Positions 44,238 to 55,320 are shown, numbered from the stretch's first letter. The stretch: 64,000 nt of DNA from Tretioscincus oriximinensis (GCA_022410635.1 JAJVDF010000459.1:126022-190021), one strand, 5' to 3'. The notes: generated by a model from the letters alone, not told the origin. Translations and numbers: made by a program.

Positions 44238-44352
44238 CAGGAGTTTTAGTGGATGTGGAAAAGNGGAATTTTCACCAGGTGCAGCTGACAGAGTCTGCAG
44301 TTTGGGGTGAAAATTCCTCTTTTCCACACCTATTAAAGCTGCAAAACTCCTG
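44238..44352. mobile_element. MITE-A, best copy, 115 bp
   Basis: The perfect 10-bp termini CAGGAGTTTT and AAAACTCCTG bound long inner arms (GGATGTGGAAAAG, GGAATTTTCACC and their complements). The centre is AGGTGCAGCTGACAGAG. The whole unit can fold back almost end to end. No clear target duplication was identified. Confidence 0.85.
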
Positions 44353-45884
44353 CCCTTCTTACCATAGTAACTATAATTGTATGTTTTTATCTGTTCCTAT
44401 ACCTGAAGATCTCAGGGCAGGTCCATGGCAATAGAAACAAATTAAGAAATGAACATACCAAAATAATAACTGAATGTGAAGAGGAGAAGATATATTTCAG
44501 ATAAAGGCTAGAGTAAATATTCTAGGTTAAGGGCCCATGCATAAAGAGACATAAAGACAAATATACTCTGAGATGATTTCCAATTACCTATTTAGCTATG
44601 CAGACACCCAAACTCAGATGCATCCAGACATTGTTTTTTTCACTTTCCTTGTGTTAGTATGATGTGACTGCCACATGTATCAGTGGCACTCACACTATAC
44701 TACCATATGGAAAGCATAAAATAAATGTATTTATTGGTATATAAAGACACCAAAGAAAAGGAGCTTTCATGGGTACCACCATCTTAAGTGGCACTGACAT
44801 GGATGACACCAATCACATACATTTGAGTATTCTGTACTGGGGAAATACTTGGATGTGCANCGCCTAACACATTTCTTGCACCACTGCCTCAGTCATGTGG
44901 GCAGTTTAAGCGATCATAACAAAATCCTTTTATTATATGACTGGTGGAATATGCCTGTTGCCAGAGTAGAATGCAATGGGCTGCTAGCCAGCTTGCGATG
45001 CTGCTAGCCAGGTAGCGATGCCCTGTGGCCATGTCAACCCCTGCAATGAGGACAGGTTTAGTGGCGATTGGCCACTGATATGCATGCAAAGTGATAGACA
45101 CTGATTGTGTTCATGCACCTCACTTAGAAGGCTAATCACGTGATGTGAATTAATAATATACAGATGATTGATTGTAGTGCGATCAGCACATGCTCTCTGT
45201 TACATTAGCAAAGCTTGAAAATAAAAAGCCCATTTTGTCTCCAGATAGGACTGCGAACATAACATTTCTGTTCAGAATCCAAAGAATCAACAATTAAGAA
45301 TAAAAGTTTTCTTATATTTTTCTATGGATCTTTTCTTTCAGTTTATCTAGCATTTCTCTCATTACTGGAATTCTAATCTTACCTGACAAGACAGGTATTT
45401 ATTTTATTTATACTTATAAATATAAGTATAAAGAAATCACTTTATACTTCTCAGGGAGATTTACAAGAGTAAAACCTAGAAAACAACTTTAAAATATAAC
45501 AGTAGAACCTATGAAAAAGCGTAAAGCACACTTACTGGTTCCTTCCATGCAGCCTTATCAGGAAACTGTTTACATTAAAGGATTGATTTCCTATCCAGGC
45601 AGGAGGGTACAGTCCATTCACAAATCCTTCCCAAACACACAATCAGAAACTAAAGAAGAAAACATTTGCCTGCTTCCCATTATGATTTACATACTTTGAT
45701 CCTTTTCATTTAATGGAATTTGGAATTTATTTCTGCACTTTTGGAAACCATCAATCAATAGCCATAAGATGTGGGGGGAATTCTCAATAGGGCAGAAATG
45801 CTTCGCTTTCACTTTTGTCTCTATAAAAACAGCCTTCAATGGGAGCTGAACTGTGAATCTTCAAATGAAATCTTCGTACAAGCA
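44353..45884. other. Unassigned DNA
   Basis: No repeat is recognised, apart from short AT runs near 45398-45425. I see no gene. Confidence 0.45.
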
Positions 45885-46110
45885 AAAAATCCTGGCTCCA
45901 CCCAGACTCCACCCACATCCCATCCATTCTTTTGTTTCCAGCCAAGACTCTGCCCATGTCCACTCAGACTCTGCCCACCTGTTCAGGAAATTGATTTTGG
46001 CAGGAGAAATTNTCATAATTGGGGAATCGTGCGCATTGGGAAAATCCACATATGTGTTTAAGAATCTTGTGAATTTTTCCATCTCTGGGAATACTAATGA
46101 CTTTCCCATC
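45885..46110. repeat. Dispersed repeat related to 23495-23590
   Basis: GGCAGGAGAAATTNTCATAA and AAGAATCTTGTGAATTTTTC parallel GGCAGGAGAAATACTCATAC and AAGATTCTTGTGTGATTTCC in the long MITE-B copy. The upstream part has three CTCCACCCA/CTCTGCCCA units. Confidence 0.5.
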
Positions 46111-46529
46111 TTACGACTACATTTCCCATCATGCATGTGTTTCTAGCTATCCTGGAAAACTCCAAGAAAAGTCCTAGTTTCTCTCCACACCCCTCTTTTA
46201 TCTCCCTCCTTATTCTTGTCCTTTCTCCTCCTTTCCCCACTTATCTTTATACTCTTACTGGGAAAAGCCCATATGACCCCAAGAGAACACCAGAAAAGCC
46301 CCCCCACCAAGTGATGCAAAGGCCTCAGATTGTAAATTTGGACAACGTTTGGGTTAGGGTACAGTTTGCGTGGAGACAGTGTATGACTGGGCAGAGATCT
46401 CAGGTATTCCACATTAAAACATGATCACAATACCAGAGCATTAGGAATAGTAAAGGCTTTTTGCACTTATCTTCAGAGAATGGTCTCTGGGACCCATTGA
46501 CTGAGACCACACAGCCTGCCTTTCACATT
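46111..46529. other. Unassigned DNA
   Basis: No repeat or gene is recognised. Confidence 0.4.
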
Positions 46530-46702
46530 CTCTCACATGAAAGCATTCTTGCTCCTCGCCAAGGCACAGGAGATGCAAAGACTTTCTGTGCTCTACCTGC
46601 CTAGGTGCCCCCACACTGTGCCCACACACACATCACATGACACATAGATCACAGAAAGTTAAAAANTTAAAACATTCACATTTTCTGCAGGAATGATTCA
46701 CA
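46530..46702. mobile_element. MITE-B copy, about 170 bp
   Basis: The inner arms GACTTTCTGTGCTCTAC and GATCACAGAAAGTTAA and the outer ends GAAAGCATTCTTGC and TTTCTGCAGGAATG match MITE-B order and spacing. Confidence 0.6.
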
Positions 46703-47100
46703 AGGCAAGAATGATTGTGGACTATTTAAAAACAGTCCACACATGGAGCAATTGGGGAATAACAAAGCAATTAGCCATGTACATCGCTTTGATTATTCCC
46801 CAGACCCATTGCAAAAAGCCCCTTAATTTGCTTCCAGAAGCATAACCCTATTTGAAATCATGAAGCATCTTAGGAACCTGGATTCTGGGAATTACGTCGG
46901 GATGGGCAAATGTTTCTTTCCTGCTGCTGCATCCTTGCAACTCTGACCTGGAGGCCTGAGTGCAGTGATAAAGTCAACCCAATAGTGTGTGTTTTATTTG
47001 CTAATGAAATCCTGCAATTGTCAGCCTGGGAAACCATTCAGGTGCAAAGCCCTCGGGGACTGATGTCAGCTGGACAAATATTTCATCTGCGTTAACCCAT
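46703..47100. other. Unassigned DNA, possibly conserved non-coding
   Basis: GTTTTATTTGCTAATGAAAT and AATATTTCATCTGCGTTAAC stand in a non-repetitive stretch. No gene is recognised. Confidence 0.35.
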
Positions 47101-47577
47101 GTGAAACTTCGCTGCCCTTTCTGCCAGTTCACAGCCTCTCCACCCCCTTATCTTTCCATCAGCGCAGCGCCAAGGTGGCTGCCTTTCACCCTCAGGACTG
47201 CACCTTGCCTGTGCAAACAGCTTCCTCATCCAGGCGATGGGTGTCAACGGGAACCTTTGTTGATCCAGGGATCAGGCAGCGACTCACTGCCCCCACCACA
47301 AGAAGAAGTGCCGTTCCCAACTGGAGCGAAAGCCCAGGCAACATTTCTGTGGAGCAAGGCATGTTCCTTCTTGCATGCAGGAAGCAACAGAACTGGGGCA
47401 GATGCAGGGCTGAAGCTGTCTCCACAATCCGTGGGCAGAAGAAGACAAAGGCCAGTATTCACGGCTCCATCGGAAATCGCAATTCAGAGTGATGAAACAT
47501 GGAACGCTAACAAGGGTCCAAGCCGATTTCCCGGGACACTCCCGGGAAAATCAGAGTGGTTAGTGACTTCAGTTTAG
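47101..47577 (+). other. Longest frame outside repeats, 158 codons, doubtful
   Basis: The frame opens with MKLRCPFC and is P/S/G-rich. The same GC-rich block is also open in a second plus frame (105 codons) and two minus frames (72 and 77). I see no domain, signal peptide or splice context. Composition alone can explain it. I do not recognise a gene. Confidence 0.15.
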
Positions 47578-48121
47578 AAATACGGGGCAGTTTTGTATTT
47601 GTAAAGTTACCAACTACTCAGATTCACCCAAAAGTGTCCCAGAAAAACAAGGGAGTCTGAGAATTGGCCAAAATTATCCAAACAACATTCAGCAAAGCCC
47701 TAAAGTGGGCAGGGGGATGGGCAGGCAGGTAGACACAGACCCAGCTTCAACACCCTGCATGTCCCCCACCCCAGGATCTTCTACCACAGTTGCTCTCTCC
47801 CCCACCCTCCAGTTGTGGCCTTGCTGGGTAGAGGGAACAGGCATGTGCCAGGCAGGCCTGTTCTAGGAAGACAACTCCCCAGACTTTCAGCTCTAAGTCC
47901 TCAATATCTGCTTCTAACAGCTGGGCAGAATTTGCACCTATATTCCTAAAGCCCCCTTTACGTATCATGAAATATCAATTCCACCCCTCTCTATTTAATA
48001 ACCATCTTGGAAAAGAATAAAAAGGGAGTTCAAATCACAGATTAGCAACCATTTCCTGTTTCTTTCCATATCACATTGGAGCAGTCATGATATTGGAAAG
48101 CGGGAAGCCCTTTAAACCATC
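47578..48121. other. Unassigned DNA
   Basis: No repeat or gene is recognised. Confidence 0.4.
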
Positions 48122-48460
48122 AGGCCCTGTCCCCACTGAGCTTTATTCCGGGTTATATCTCAGGACAGAGATTGGCCATCTATATGCCAATGTGGACTAN
48201 AGGTATCAGCTGGCAGTAAGGTAGATAAACCTGTGTAACAGGTGGTGAGTTCTCCTTCTTTAGAAATCTCCAATCAGAGGCCGTCTGGGATGGTTTAGTG
48301 AAACTNNCATTGAGGAGGGAGTTGGNCCCGGTGACCCTGTAGGTCTCTTCCAACTCTAGGATTGTAGGGCAGGTCCCATTTGGGGGCTGCCACACTCTCC
48401 ACTAGCATGTAGATGACAGGCTCCTATTCCAAGGCATAAGGCTCAGTGGGAACAGGGCCT
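48122..48460. mobile_element. MITE-D copy, 339 bp, carrying a CR1 tail
   Basis: The ends AGGCCCTGTCCCCACTGAG (48122-48140) and CTCAGTGGGAACAGGGCCT (48442-48460) are inverted at 18 of 19 positions. About 75 bases at each side match the 170-bp copy at 31174. The extra length is the CR1 insert at 48215-48366. Confidence 0.85.
48215..48366 (+). mobile_element. CR1 3' end nested in MITE-D
   Basis: GTAACAGGTGGTGAGTTCTC, GGGATGGTTTAGTGAAAC, GACCCTGTAGGTCTCTTCCA and ACTCTAGGATTG are the last about 150 bases of the ATTCTATG-type CR1. The octamer tail is reduced to a single decayed unit. Confidence 0.85.
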
Positions 48461-49691
48461 TCATGNTAATAAAAAGCATCCCTCACAAAAACTCCTTTAC
48501 AACAAAAGACGCATTTATCCTGTTCCTGAAGTACTGTCTAAAGCTCTGGAGAGCACCAAGGAAGCCCCCAACTTCTAGGGAAACTCTTATAGGAATCATT
48601 CATGATTGTCTTGGTAAAAGCCAAGGAGCCGAAACATCCCAAACTCAACCTCACGTTGCAGCCAGACATTCAATTAATNTAATTAAACCGCTACCTGACG
48701 GTATTATCTCATTTAGTTCTGGACTGGAGACGCTGAAAAGCATCTGCTGTTCTGTCCTCAAGCAGAGCCATGAGCCACGTGATAAAATGCAGCCATAAAC
48801 ATGCTGGCTCAACTGAGCTGTTTAAAAATAAATTAGCAAACTATAAAAATAAACAGTCACATACATATGTAGTCAATTATGAACTAACTCTAATTTTTGT
48901 GCTGAAATACTGTCTTTGACCTTAGTCATAAACAAGCACTATTAAAAAAACATAATATCGCAACAGACAGAAGGCCAGGGATTAAATGCTCAATGAGCAG
49001 AACCGAATACAAAATAAGGGACGGAGAGGAACCAAGGGCCAGAGGAAGGGAGGGGGAAAGCACAGGTCCAGGAAGCAAAAGTGACTTTGGGCTTTTCACT
49101 GATCAAAGACAGTTTAAGATGCGTTCACACATGCAGTGAAAACAACAATTAAAAAGGCANGCATGCTCAGCCCCCTCCTCGTGCATATGAAAGGTCAGAA
49201 GCACCACATTATGGCTGGAACTGGAGGTAGAATAAGAATAGATGGGAACAATAGGGCTACACTGCTTCCTTTGGGATACTTCAGAGTTGCATCATCATCA
49301 TCATCATTGCCAGGCACCTACACTGTATAGCTTTTGGCACCTGGTAAAAACGTATACCAGGCTTTTGACTGCTGTTCACCTTTGCATTTTTCCTTCCAGG
49401 GAGTGATGAGTGGGTAAGTGGGAGAGAGGATATGATTCTTTTTAAATGTTTTATTAATGTGTTCTAGGCACAGAGAAATTCCCATTCCCTCCCCAATAGC
49501 ACAAGCCATGATACAAATGAAATGCTTCTTCCTAGTTTTGCATTCAGACTTTGGATGCCCTGCCCACCCCTTGCTGTGATTGGGTGAGAGACATTGTGAA
49601 CCCACTACACAAGGGGGAGGACATGTTTGGATACAACACTAGGTAGCATTTGCACCAGTTCAAGACAGTACAAGATGGTTTGTGAACAGCA
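48461..49691. other. Unassigned DNA, possibly conserved non-coding
   Basis: 48480-48960 is free of known repeats and contains ATTAATNTAATTAAAC and GCCATAAACATGCTGG. A CAT microsatellite of about five units lies at 49289-49306. No gene is recognised. Confidence 0.4.
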
Positions 49692-49842
49692 TTTAAGAAC
49701 ATAAGAAGAGCCATACTGGATTGGGCCAGAGCCCATCTAGTCCAGCATTCTCTGTCACACAGAGGCCCACCAGATGCACCTTGGCAGTCTGAACAGAGGA
49801 AAGCAAAATATGCACCTGTTCATGACTCCCTGCATTGGAAGT
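49692..49842 (-). mobile_element. CR1 3' end, TTCTTATG-tail type
   Basis: On plus it shows AAGAACATAAGAAGAGCCAT, CATCTAGTCCAGCATTCTCT, CACAGAGGCCCACCAGATGC and CACCTGTTCATGACTCCCTG. It is very close to the copy at 25322, so both may be fairly young. Confidence 0.9.
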
Positions 49843-49944
49843 AAGCAAGGCTGCAGGTCCCTGGGGAAGAGTTAAGATGGGTCACAACACAGATTATACA
49901 TTTACTTGAGCTTGTCAAGTACACCTTGTGTATGAAGGGTATAT

Positions 49945-50396
49945 GAAGAAGAAGGAGGAGGAAGGAGGAAGNNNNNNNNNNNNNNNNNNNNNNNNNNNNN
50001 NNNNNNNNNNNNNNNNNNNNNNNNNNNNNNNNNNNNNNNNNNNNNNNNNNNNNNNNNNNNNNNNNNNNNNNNNNNNNNNNNNNNNNNNNNNNNNNNNNNN
50101 NNNNNNNNNNNNNNNNNNNNNNNNNNNNNNNNNNNNNNNNNNNNNNNNNNNNNNNNNNNNNNNNNNNNNNNNNNNNNNNNNNNNNNNNNNNNNNNNNNNN
50201 NNNNNNNNNNNNNNNNNNNNNNNNNNNNNNNNNNNNNNNNNNNNNNNNNNNNNNNNNNNNNNNNNNNNNNNNNNNNNNNNNNNNNNNNNNNNNNNNNNNN
50301 NNNNNNNNNNNNNNNNNNNNNNNNNNNNAAGAAGAAGAAGAAGAAGAAGAAGAAGAAGAAGAAGAAGAAGAAGAAGAAGAAGAAGAAGAAGAAGAA
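49945..50396 (+). repeat. GAA-type microsatellite containing an assembly gap
   Basis: GAAGAAGAAGGAGGAGGAAG precedes the gap (49972-50328, 357 N). A perfect (AAG)n array of about 65 bases follows at 50329-50395. It joins directly to the SINE-2 at 50397, whose tail it is. The true length is unknown. Confidence 0.9.
49972..50328. other. Assembly gap, 357 N
   Basis: All bases are N. The flanks are GAA repeats on both sides, so the missing sequence is most likely more of the same. Confidence 0.99.
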
Positions 50397-50630
50397 CTGG
50401 ATTACAATAAGTTTACAAGGTTATTTTTTGCCCAAAGGCTGACATTCTATCTTCCCCACCAGGCTGTGGTGGTTCCCATTTATCTAGTCATAATCAGCTG
50501 CAATTTCTTGCAATTCTTGCCTTAGAATAGTTGGGTTGGCTAGAGCTGCAGGGTAGTGGAAGGTGCTCACCCCTCCCCACATCCAATACGGATGAAAGAC
50601 TATCTCCTTAGCAACTGCGCCATTATGATG
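50397..50630 (-). mobile_element. SINE-2 with expanded tail
   Basis: On plus it shows CTGACATTCTATCTTCCCCA, CCAGGCTGTGGTGGTTCCCA, GCTGCAATTTCTTGCAATTC and GGTGCTCACCCCTCCCCACA, then a worn head (CTCCTTAGCAACTGCGCCAT). Confidence 0.9.
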
Positions 50631-50634
50631 GGAT

Positions 50635-50800
50635 GACAAGAAGTATTCCTGAAATACCATTTGCAGGGAGTCAAGAACTGGTGAGGAGTTTTCCTCCTTC
50701 TGCTTGGGACTGCCCAGCTGCAANTGGTGGGTTACTGTGAGGAAAGAATGCAGGACTAGATGGGTTCTGGCCCCATTCAGCAAGGCTCCTCTTATGTTCT
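50635..50800 (+). mobile_element. CR1 3' end, TTCTTATG-tail type
   Basis: GAAGTATTCCTGAAATACCA, TTCTGCTTGGGACTGCCCAG and CAAGGCTCCTCTTATGTTCT are the CR1 tail. The element abuts the SINE-2. Confidence 0.88.
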
Positions 50801-51949
50801 TTATCGCTGAAAGCTAGTGCAGAAAGGCCCTAAAACATGAGTGTATATAAACTTCCTTCTAACAGTTATGTTTTGGAGCCATACTCAGAACTGACCTGGA
50901 AAATTCAGTCAGTTTATATTTATCTGATTTAATCTGCTTTAGTAGAAGTAGATTAGCTTGATCTATTTCAGAGACTAGTAATCCATTAGGCCCTCAAACA
51001 GATAACTGAGCCTGTGAAAACAGGGCCAAAGCCAGATCAAGCTAACCCACATCTCCTAAAGTAGATTAAATCAGGTAAATGCAGATCAGGCCNCAGTCAA
51101 TCTCTTCTTAACCGCAGACCATACTGAAACCTCTGCCTTGTGTTCCGCAACCAAGCCACAGTCTATGCTGCGCAGGCATTCTGGACTCCAGAAAAGAAAA
51201 GAAAAAAGTATGTTATATAAATAAAAAATGTCAAAGAAAAGCACGTTCACACAGGGATGTGTCTTCAAACACAGGGGCGAATGTCTGATCGGCATGAGAA
51301 ACTGGAAGAAAGGCTTCATTACACAGCGCAATGCCTGAGGCCAAACTCCTTCCCAGCGCTAAGACACGTAGGCCCGGCAGCCCAGTCAATAACGACACAG
51401 AATCTGACATTTACACAAACAAGGAGGGCTGCCGGCCGCACAGAGACAAACATCCGTAACCGTAACACACACATCTTTTAAAGAAATGTACTGGCAGAGT
51501 TGTGTAACGGACAACACAGTTGAGCAGGAGGGGGACCCGTGGAGACAGGAAGAGGGAAATGACAAAATCTTCTACATTTTATACAGGCCGGAGAGATGGA
51601 AACGACGGCCACAGGTTTTTTCATGAACCTATGGGCAACTGAACCAAGCAGCAGGCAGAGTGGAAAGCCTCCAATACAGGGATTCCTGTTCTGGGGGTAC
51701 AGTCTGGGGTATGAGGGGGAATAATGGCTGAAAAGACGCCCAGGCTTAATTTATCCTGGGACTGGGGAATCGTCGAAGTGTTTCACTTCCATCCCATCCC
51801 CAATCACTCCAAAATCAATCTTAAGCTTACTGTAAGTTTATCTGTAAGGCTTGTGTGTAGCAGTTCACATTCTTCCCTGCACCAAGGAAACGTTCCTGCA
51901 AGAAGCTCAGATGCAGTCTTTCTGTCTCCTACCATGCCAGTGCTGGGAG
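50801..51949. other. Unassigned DNA
   Basis: A MITE-E end (CTAGTGCAGAAAGGCCC) lies near 50814-50830. 51240-51480 is moderately CpG-containing. No gene is recognised. Confidence 0.4.
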
Positions 51950-52115
51950 TATTGGGGCCGGCTGCTGCTGCTGCTGCTGCCAGCTTTATGAAGCTGCTGG
52001 TTACCCAGGTTTTTACAATAAGCACTTGTCATCGTGAAAAACGACATACAAAAGCAGGCAGAAACACAATTAAGAACCATAAAACAGGAAACAGAAAATC
52101 TGTCAAGAAGTAAGC
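51950..52115 (+). mobile_element. Repeat R, copy 2 (core)
   Basis: GCTGCTGCTGCTGCTGCTGC, CTTTATGAAGCTGCTGG, TTTTTACAATAAGCACTTGT and AAGAACCATAAAACAGG match copies at 4050 and 60500. Upstream of about 51950 the similarity is not evident. The frame at 51724-52113 ends with the conserved peptide region (AASFMKLL, FTISTCHREK). Confidence 0.7.
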
Positions 52116-52579
52116 TGTTATTGTTTACATCTGAAATTCCATCTATTCAGGACTGGCAGACATCATGTTGCTGGTGTAGCATCAATGTTCATTTCCAATT
52201 CTCAAAGACCCAATGATGTTGATACTAATAGCAAAAGGGGCAGAGAGATCACAATGTGATAGGTAGAATTAAATCTCTCTCTTCTAGCTCAGCACTTTGA
52301 AAGGGATACAAATGTCCTCATTCTTGGCAATCGGCCAAATATGTGGGCCAGCCACACCCACTGTTGGCATGCAGACCTCAAAGACTTGGCAAAGAACGAA
52401 TACTTAACCTCATGCTGCCTGCTGTTCAAACCAAAACCCCAAAGATTCCAGGCAGAAGACCTTACAAATCTGCTGCTAGGAGTTATCAAATGCTAGACAT
52501 GCCAGTGCCGAACTTGTTTATCTAACACTGATAAGTGGATTTCAAAGAAATAGCTGTTAATCTGGCTGGCTTCAGAATA
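52116..52579. other. Unassigned DNA
   Basis: No repeat or gene is recognised. Confidence 0.45.
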
Positions 52580-52700
52580 TCTAGCAAGGGGGTCGCTTAA
52601 CACTTTAGAGGCTAAGAAGAAGTAAGATAGGCTGCAGGAGCTTTCACAGACAAGTCTACTTCTCAGCAGCATCTGAAGAAGTAGACTTGTCTACTAAGCT
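52580..52700 (-). repeat. Repeat T fragment with a short foldback
   Basis: CACTTTAGAGGCTAAGAAGA and GGAGCTTTCACAGACAAGTC resemble repeat T. GACAAGTCTACTTCT and AGAAGTAGACTTGTC (52649-52692) are inverted copies. Confidence 0.5.
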
Positions 52701-53269
52701 CATGCCGCCCATCCCATTTCTTCTTGGTCTCCACAATGCAACAAGATCTACTTTCTAGAGTTAAGTTGTATCCACATGGTAGATTCTTACCACAATTGTA
52801 CAGGCACCAGGGCTGCTCTGCCAATACTGATTGTGCTGCAAAGCTCCGAAGACTCGGGTTTTCTAGTAGTTTGATAAGTCTGAGCCTGTTACTGAGGTTG
52901 TCAGCCACCCACTCGCATCGTGGTACATGGCACGCAGAACACAGGACGTCCGCAGCAAGAAGGCACACAAAGTCCCATGAGAGCAGGGACCCAGCAGCCA
53001 ATCAGGCGAAACCAACGTGAGCGGGGAACAAGTTCAAATCCTCTGCAGAGAACTGGACAAAAGTAGGGCAGGAAGAAGTGCAGATGGAGGGATGATTGCG
53101 TATAATGATTGTGTATACCCTTAAAAATGCACATGTGGAGGCAGCCTTCCATTGATAAGGTTCTCTTCATCTGCCTTCCATTAATAAGGCTCTCTCCATC
53201 AGACTAGCAACTCTTTGACTTTCCTTGATGTTTAAAGATTCAATGCTTTTTAAGGAACATAGATTTGGA
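52701..53269. other. Unassigned DNA with a GCAGCC end motif
   Basis: CATGTGGAGGCAGCCTTCC near 53131 resembles the element ends at 12131 and 28772. No gene is recognised. Confidence 0.4.
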
Positions 53270-53450
53270 AGAGTTTCCAGCATCAAAAAACCAAGACCCT
53301 GATCAATACAGGATCCACTAAACCATCCCAGATCAGACAATTGTCCAACCTCTGTTTGAAGAACTGCATCGAAGGATAATTGTCCCTCTCCTATAACAAA
53401 GGTTGATTGTCATTCCTCTTGGTAAGTTTTCTAATATCTTATCTGCATCT
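53270..53450 (-). mobile_element. CR1 fragment, ATTCTATG-tail type
   Basis: CAGGATCCACTAAACCATCC, CCAACCTCTGTTTGAAGAAC and TAAGTTTTCTAATATCTTAT match the CR1 ORF end and 3' UTR at 26200 and 30650. Confidence 0.8.
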
Positions 53451-53591
53451 CCAGTAAATGAGCAACCCAAGAAAACCTCTGATAATTATTCTGGACACAT
53501 TCCAATAAAAATTAAGCAATTACTCAATTACTATTTGAGTAATTTTGGGTTCCTCAATCAGTTTATCGATCTTTTTCTGAAGCTGGTCCAA

Positions 53592-53632
53592 GGGAAATTC
53601 TACATCTAATGGGGGAAATTCTACATCTAATG
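53592..53632 (+). repeat. Tandem duplication of about 21 bases
   Basis: GGGAAATTCTACATCTAATG occurs twice back to back, identically. It looks like a recent slippage duplication. Confidence 0.9.
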
Positions 53633-54640
53633 ATCATGTGTTTTGCACTAAAATGTCTCACTGTTGTTCTTGACGTCCTTTCAGAAGACTAACACTAACA
53701 TATACAGTGCCCATGTGTTATTTGCCTACTGTATCCCAAGTTCTGCCTCTGTTACAGTTGGTCCCGTTCCGACCCACTAGAACCCCAATCTGCATGGCTC
53801 CAGCAACTGGAGGGCATCTCCGCCCATGGAGGTAACACATCCACATTTGTGGGCTTAACTAGTATTAAAATAAAAAAGAAATAAAACTAGGTGAAACAAT
53901 AGAATGGAGATTCCTAGCCTCAAAGTTGCTACTGAGGTTCATACTGAGTCACCAGTTACCCGACACGTAACAAGGAAACTCTGCCCTTATCACCAAAGAT
54001 TCCCTCCTTGCATTAAGGACACCCACACATAGGGGACCTCCAGAAGATAGAGAGGTCTAGAGAATGGGAAGGACCAACTTGAATGGGTCGCCATATATTT
54101 GCTAGCTATGTGCTTGGAAGCTAAAGCATCAATAAGGCTTTTTCATCCCCCAGTTTTGATCCCCCAGGTTATTCTTCAGACTTTTCCCTTTCTTTGACTC
54201 AATCCAACTACTGACCTGGAAAGATGAATGGGGATGTTTTATATTTAAATACTCCAACGCCTTTGTGGAAAGCTGCAGTTTCCCAGAATCTCAAGGTAGG
54301 GCGCGGCAAAACTCTGAATCAATAAATAGAATTGTTGATTTCATCTTTAGCCTGTGGCTAAAAGCCTAATGCAGACTCCACTGAAACCAATTACAGTTTT
54401 GGATTTGATACAGAAATAACATTGCCCCTTTCGCCTGGTGTGAAGATTTAAATGCAGCTGTTTCCACATTCCTCACACAAATCACCTCTACCCCATATCA
54501 GAGTGGGATATTCTGGTCCAGGCGAGACAATCCATGACAATTGGTTGATCCTGGCAAAGAATAAGGCCAAAACTGATGCCACTTTTAGAGCCATGTTAGG
54601 GTGCCTCCAGAAATAAAAATGCCTGGTCGGTCAGTCTTTT
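53633..54640. other. Unassigned DNA
   Basis: No repeat or gene is recognised. Confidence 0.45.
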
Positions 54641-54720
54641 TGTCTTTATTTATTTATATTTTTAAACCACCCTATACCCAAAGGACTCAGGGCAGTTAAC
54701 AATTAAAACTCAGTTAACAT
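54641..54720 (-). mobile_element. L2/SINE-1 type 3' tail
   Basis: TTATTTATTTATATTTTTAA and CCACCCTATACCCAAAGGAC are the shared SINE-1/L2 tail in reverse. Confidence 0.65.
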
Positions 54721-54744
54721 ATTAAAAACAGTGATGTATTGCTG

Positions 54745-55005
54745 AAGTTAGTTTTCGGTGCAACCATTTTCAGAAGCAAAAGGGGTGGGAGTGTGGAACA
54801 GGCCTTCTTAGAGTTGCCCCCCAGACTATGGGGTGGTCTACCCCTTACGGTACATCAAGCTTCATCATTGTATACTTCCAGAAAATAGTTAAAGATGGCA
54901 CTCTGTAATCTGACAACTCTGCCTTCCCCACTGCTGTTTTTAATATGCTGATTTTTTTAATTTGTTAACTGCCTTGGATAGAAATGTAAGCAAATAAATA
55001 AACAA
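54745..55005 (+). mobile_element. L2 LINE 3' end
   Basis: CAGACTATGGGGTGGTCTAC is the ORF end (LWGGLP in the parent frame). The 3' UTR ends with GTTAACTGCCTTGGATAGAA and (AAAT)n. The order matches the end of the L2 at 17465. Confidence 0.75.
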
Positions 55006-55320
55006 ACCATCCCCTAGAATACCAGTAGACCTCAGCAGGTGTGCCACTCCATAGTCAGTGGTATTGCACGGGTTGCCTGAGGGAGGCACCAACATCTCCA
55101 CCTCTCCAACATCACCGTCATCTTGATGCTATTCACGGTCAGGTGGTAGAGGAGGTGACTGGCTAACCAAGGGGTCACCACCCAGGATATGACTGCCTAT
55201 GTACCTCCTGGTAATGCTCCTCATTCCTCCCCTTTGGCTCTCCTGTGCGGCTGTGTATAGAATGCCAAACATTAAAAGGTTTTCTTGGTTGGAAGCACAT
55301 TTTTTTATTTATGATTACGA
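55006..55320. other. Unassigned DNA
   Basis: No repeat or gene is recognised. Confidence 0.4.

Noticed and set aside
47101..47577. 158-codon frame as a host gene or exon
   Set aside because: Four overlapping frames on both strands are open in the same GC-rich block, and none shows a recognisable domain or intron signals.
51962..51985. Coding poly-alanine or CTG expansion
   Set aside because: The GCT run is part of repeat R and is also present, shorter, in the copy at 4180-4197.
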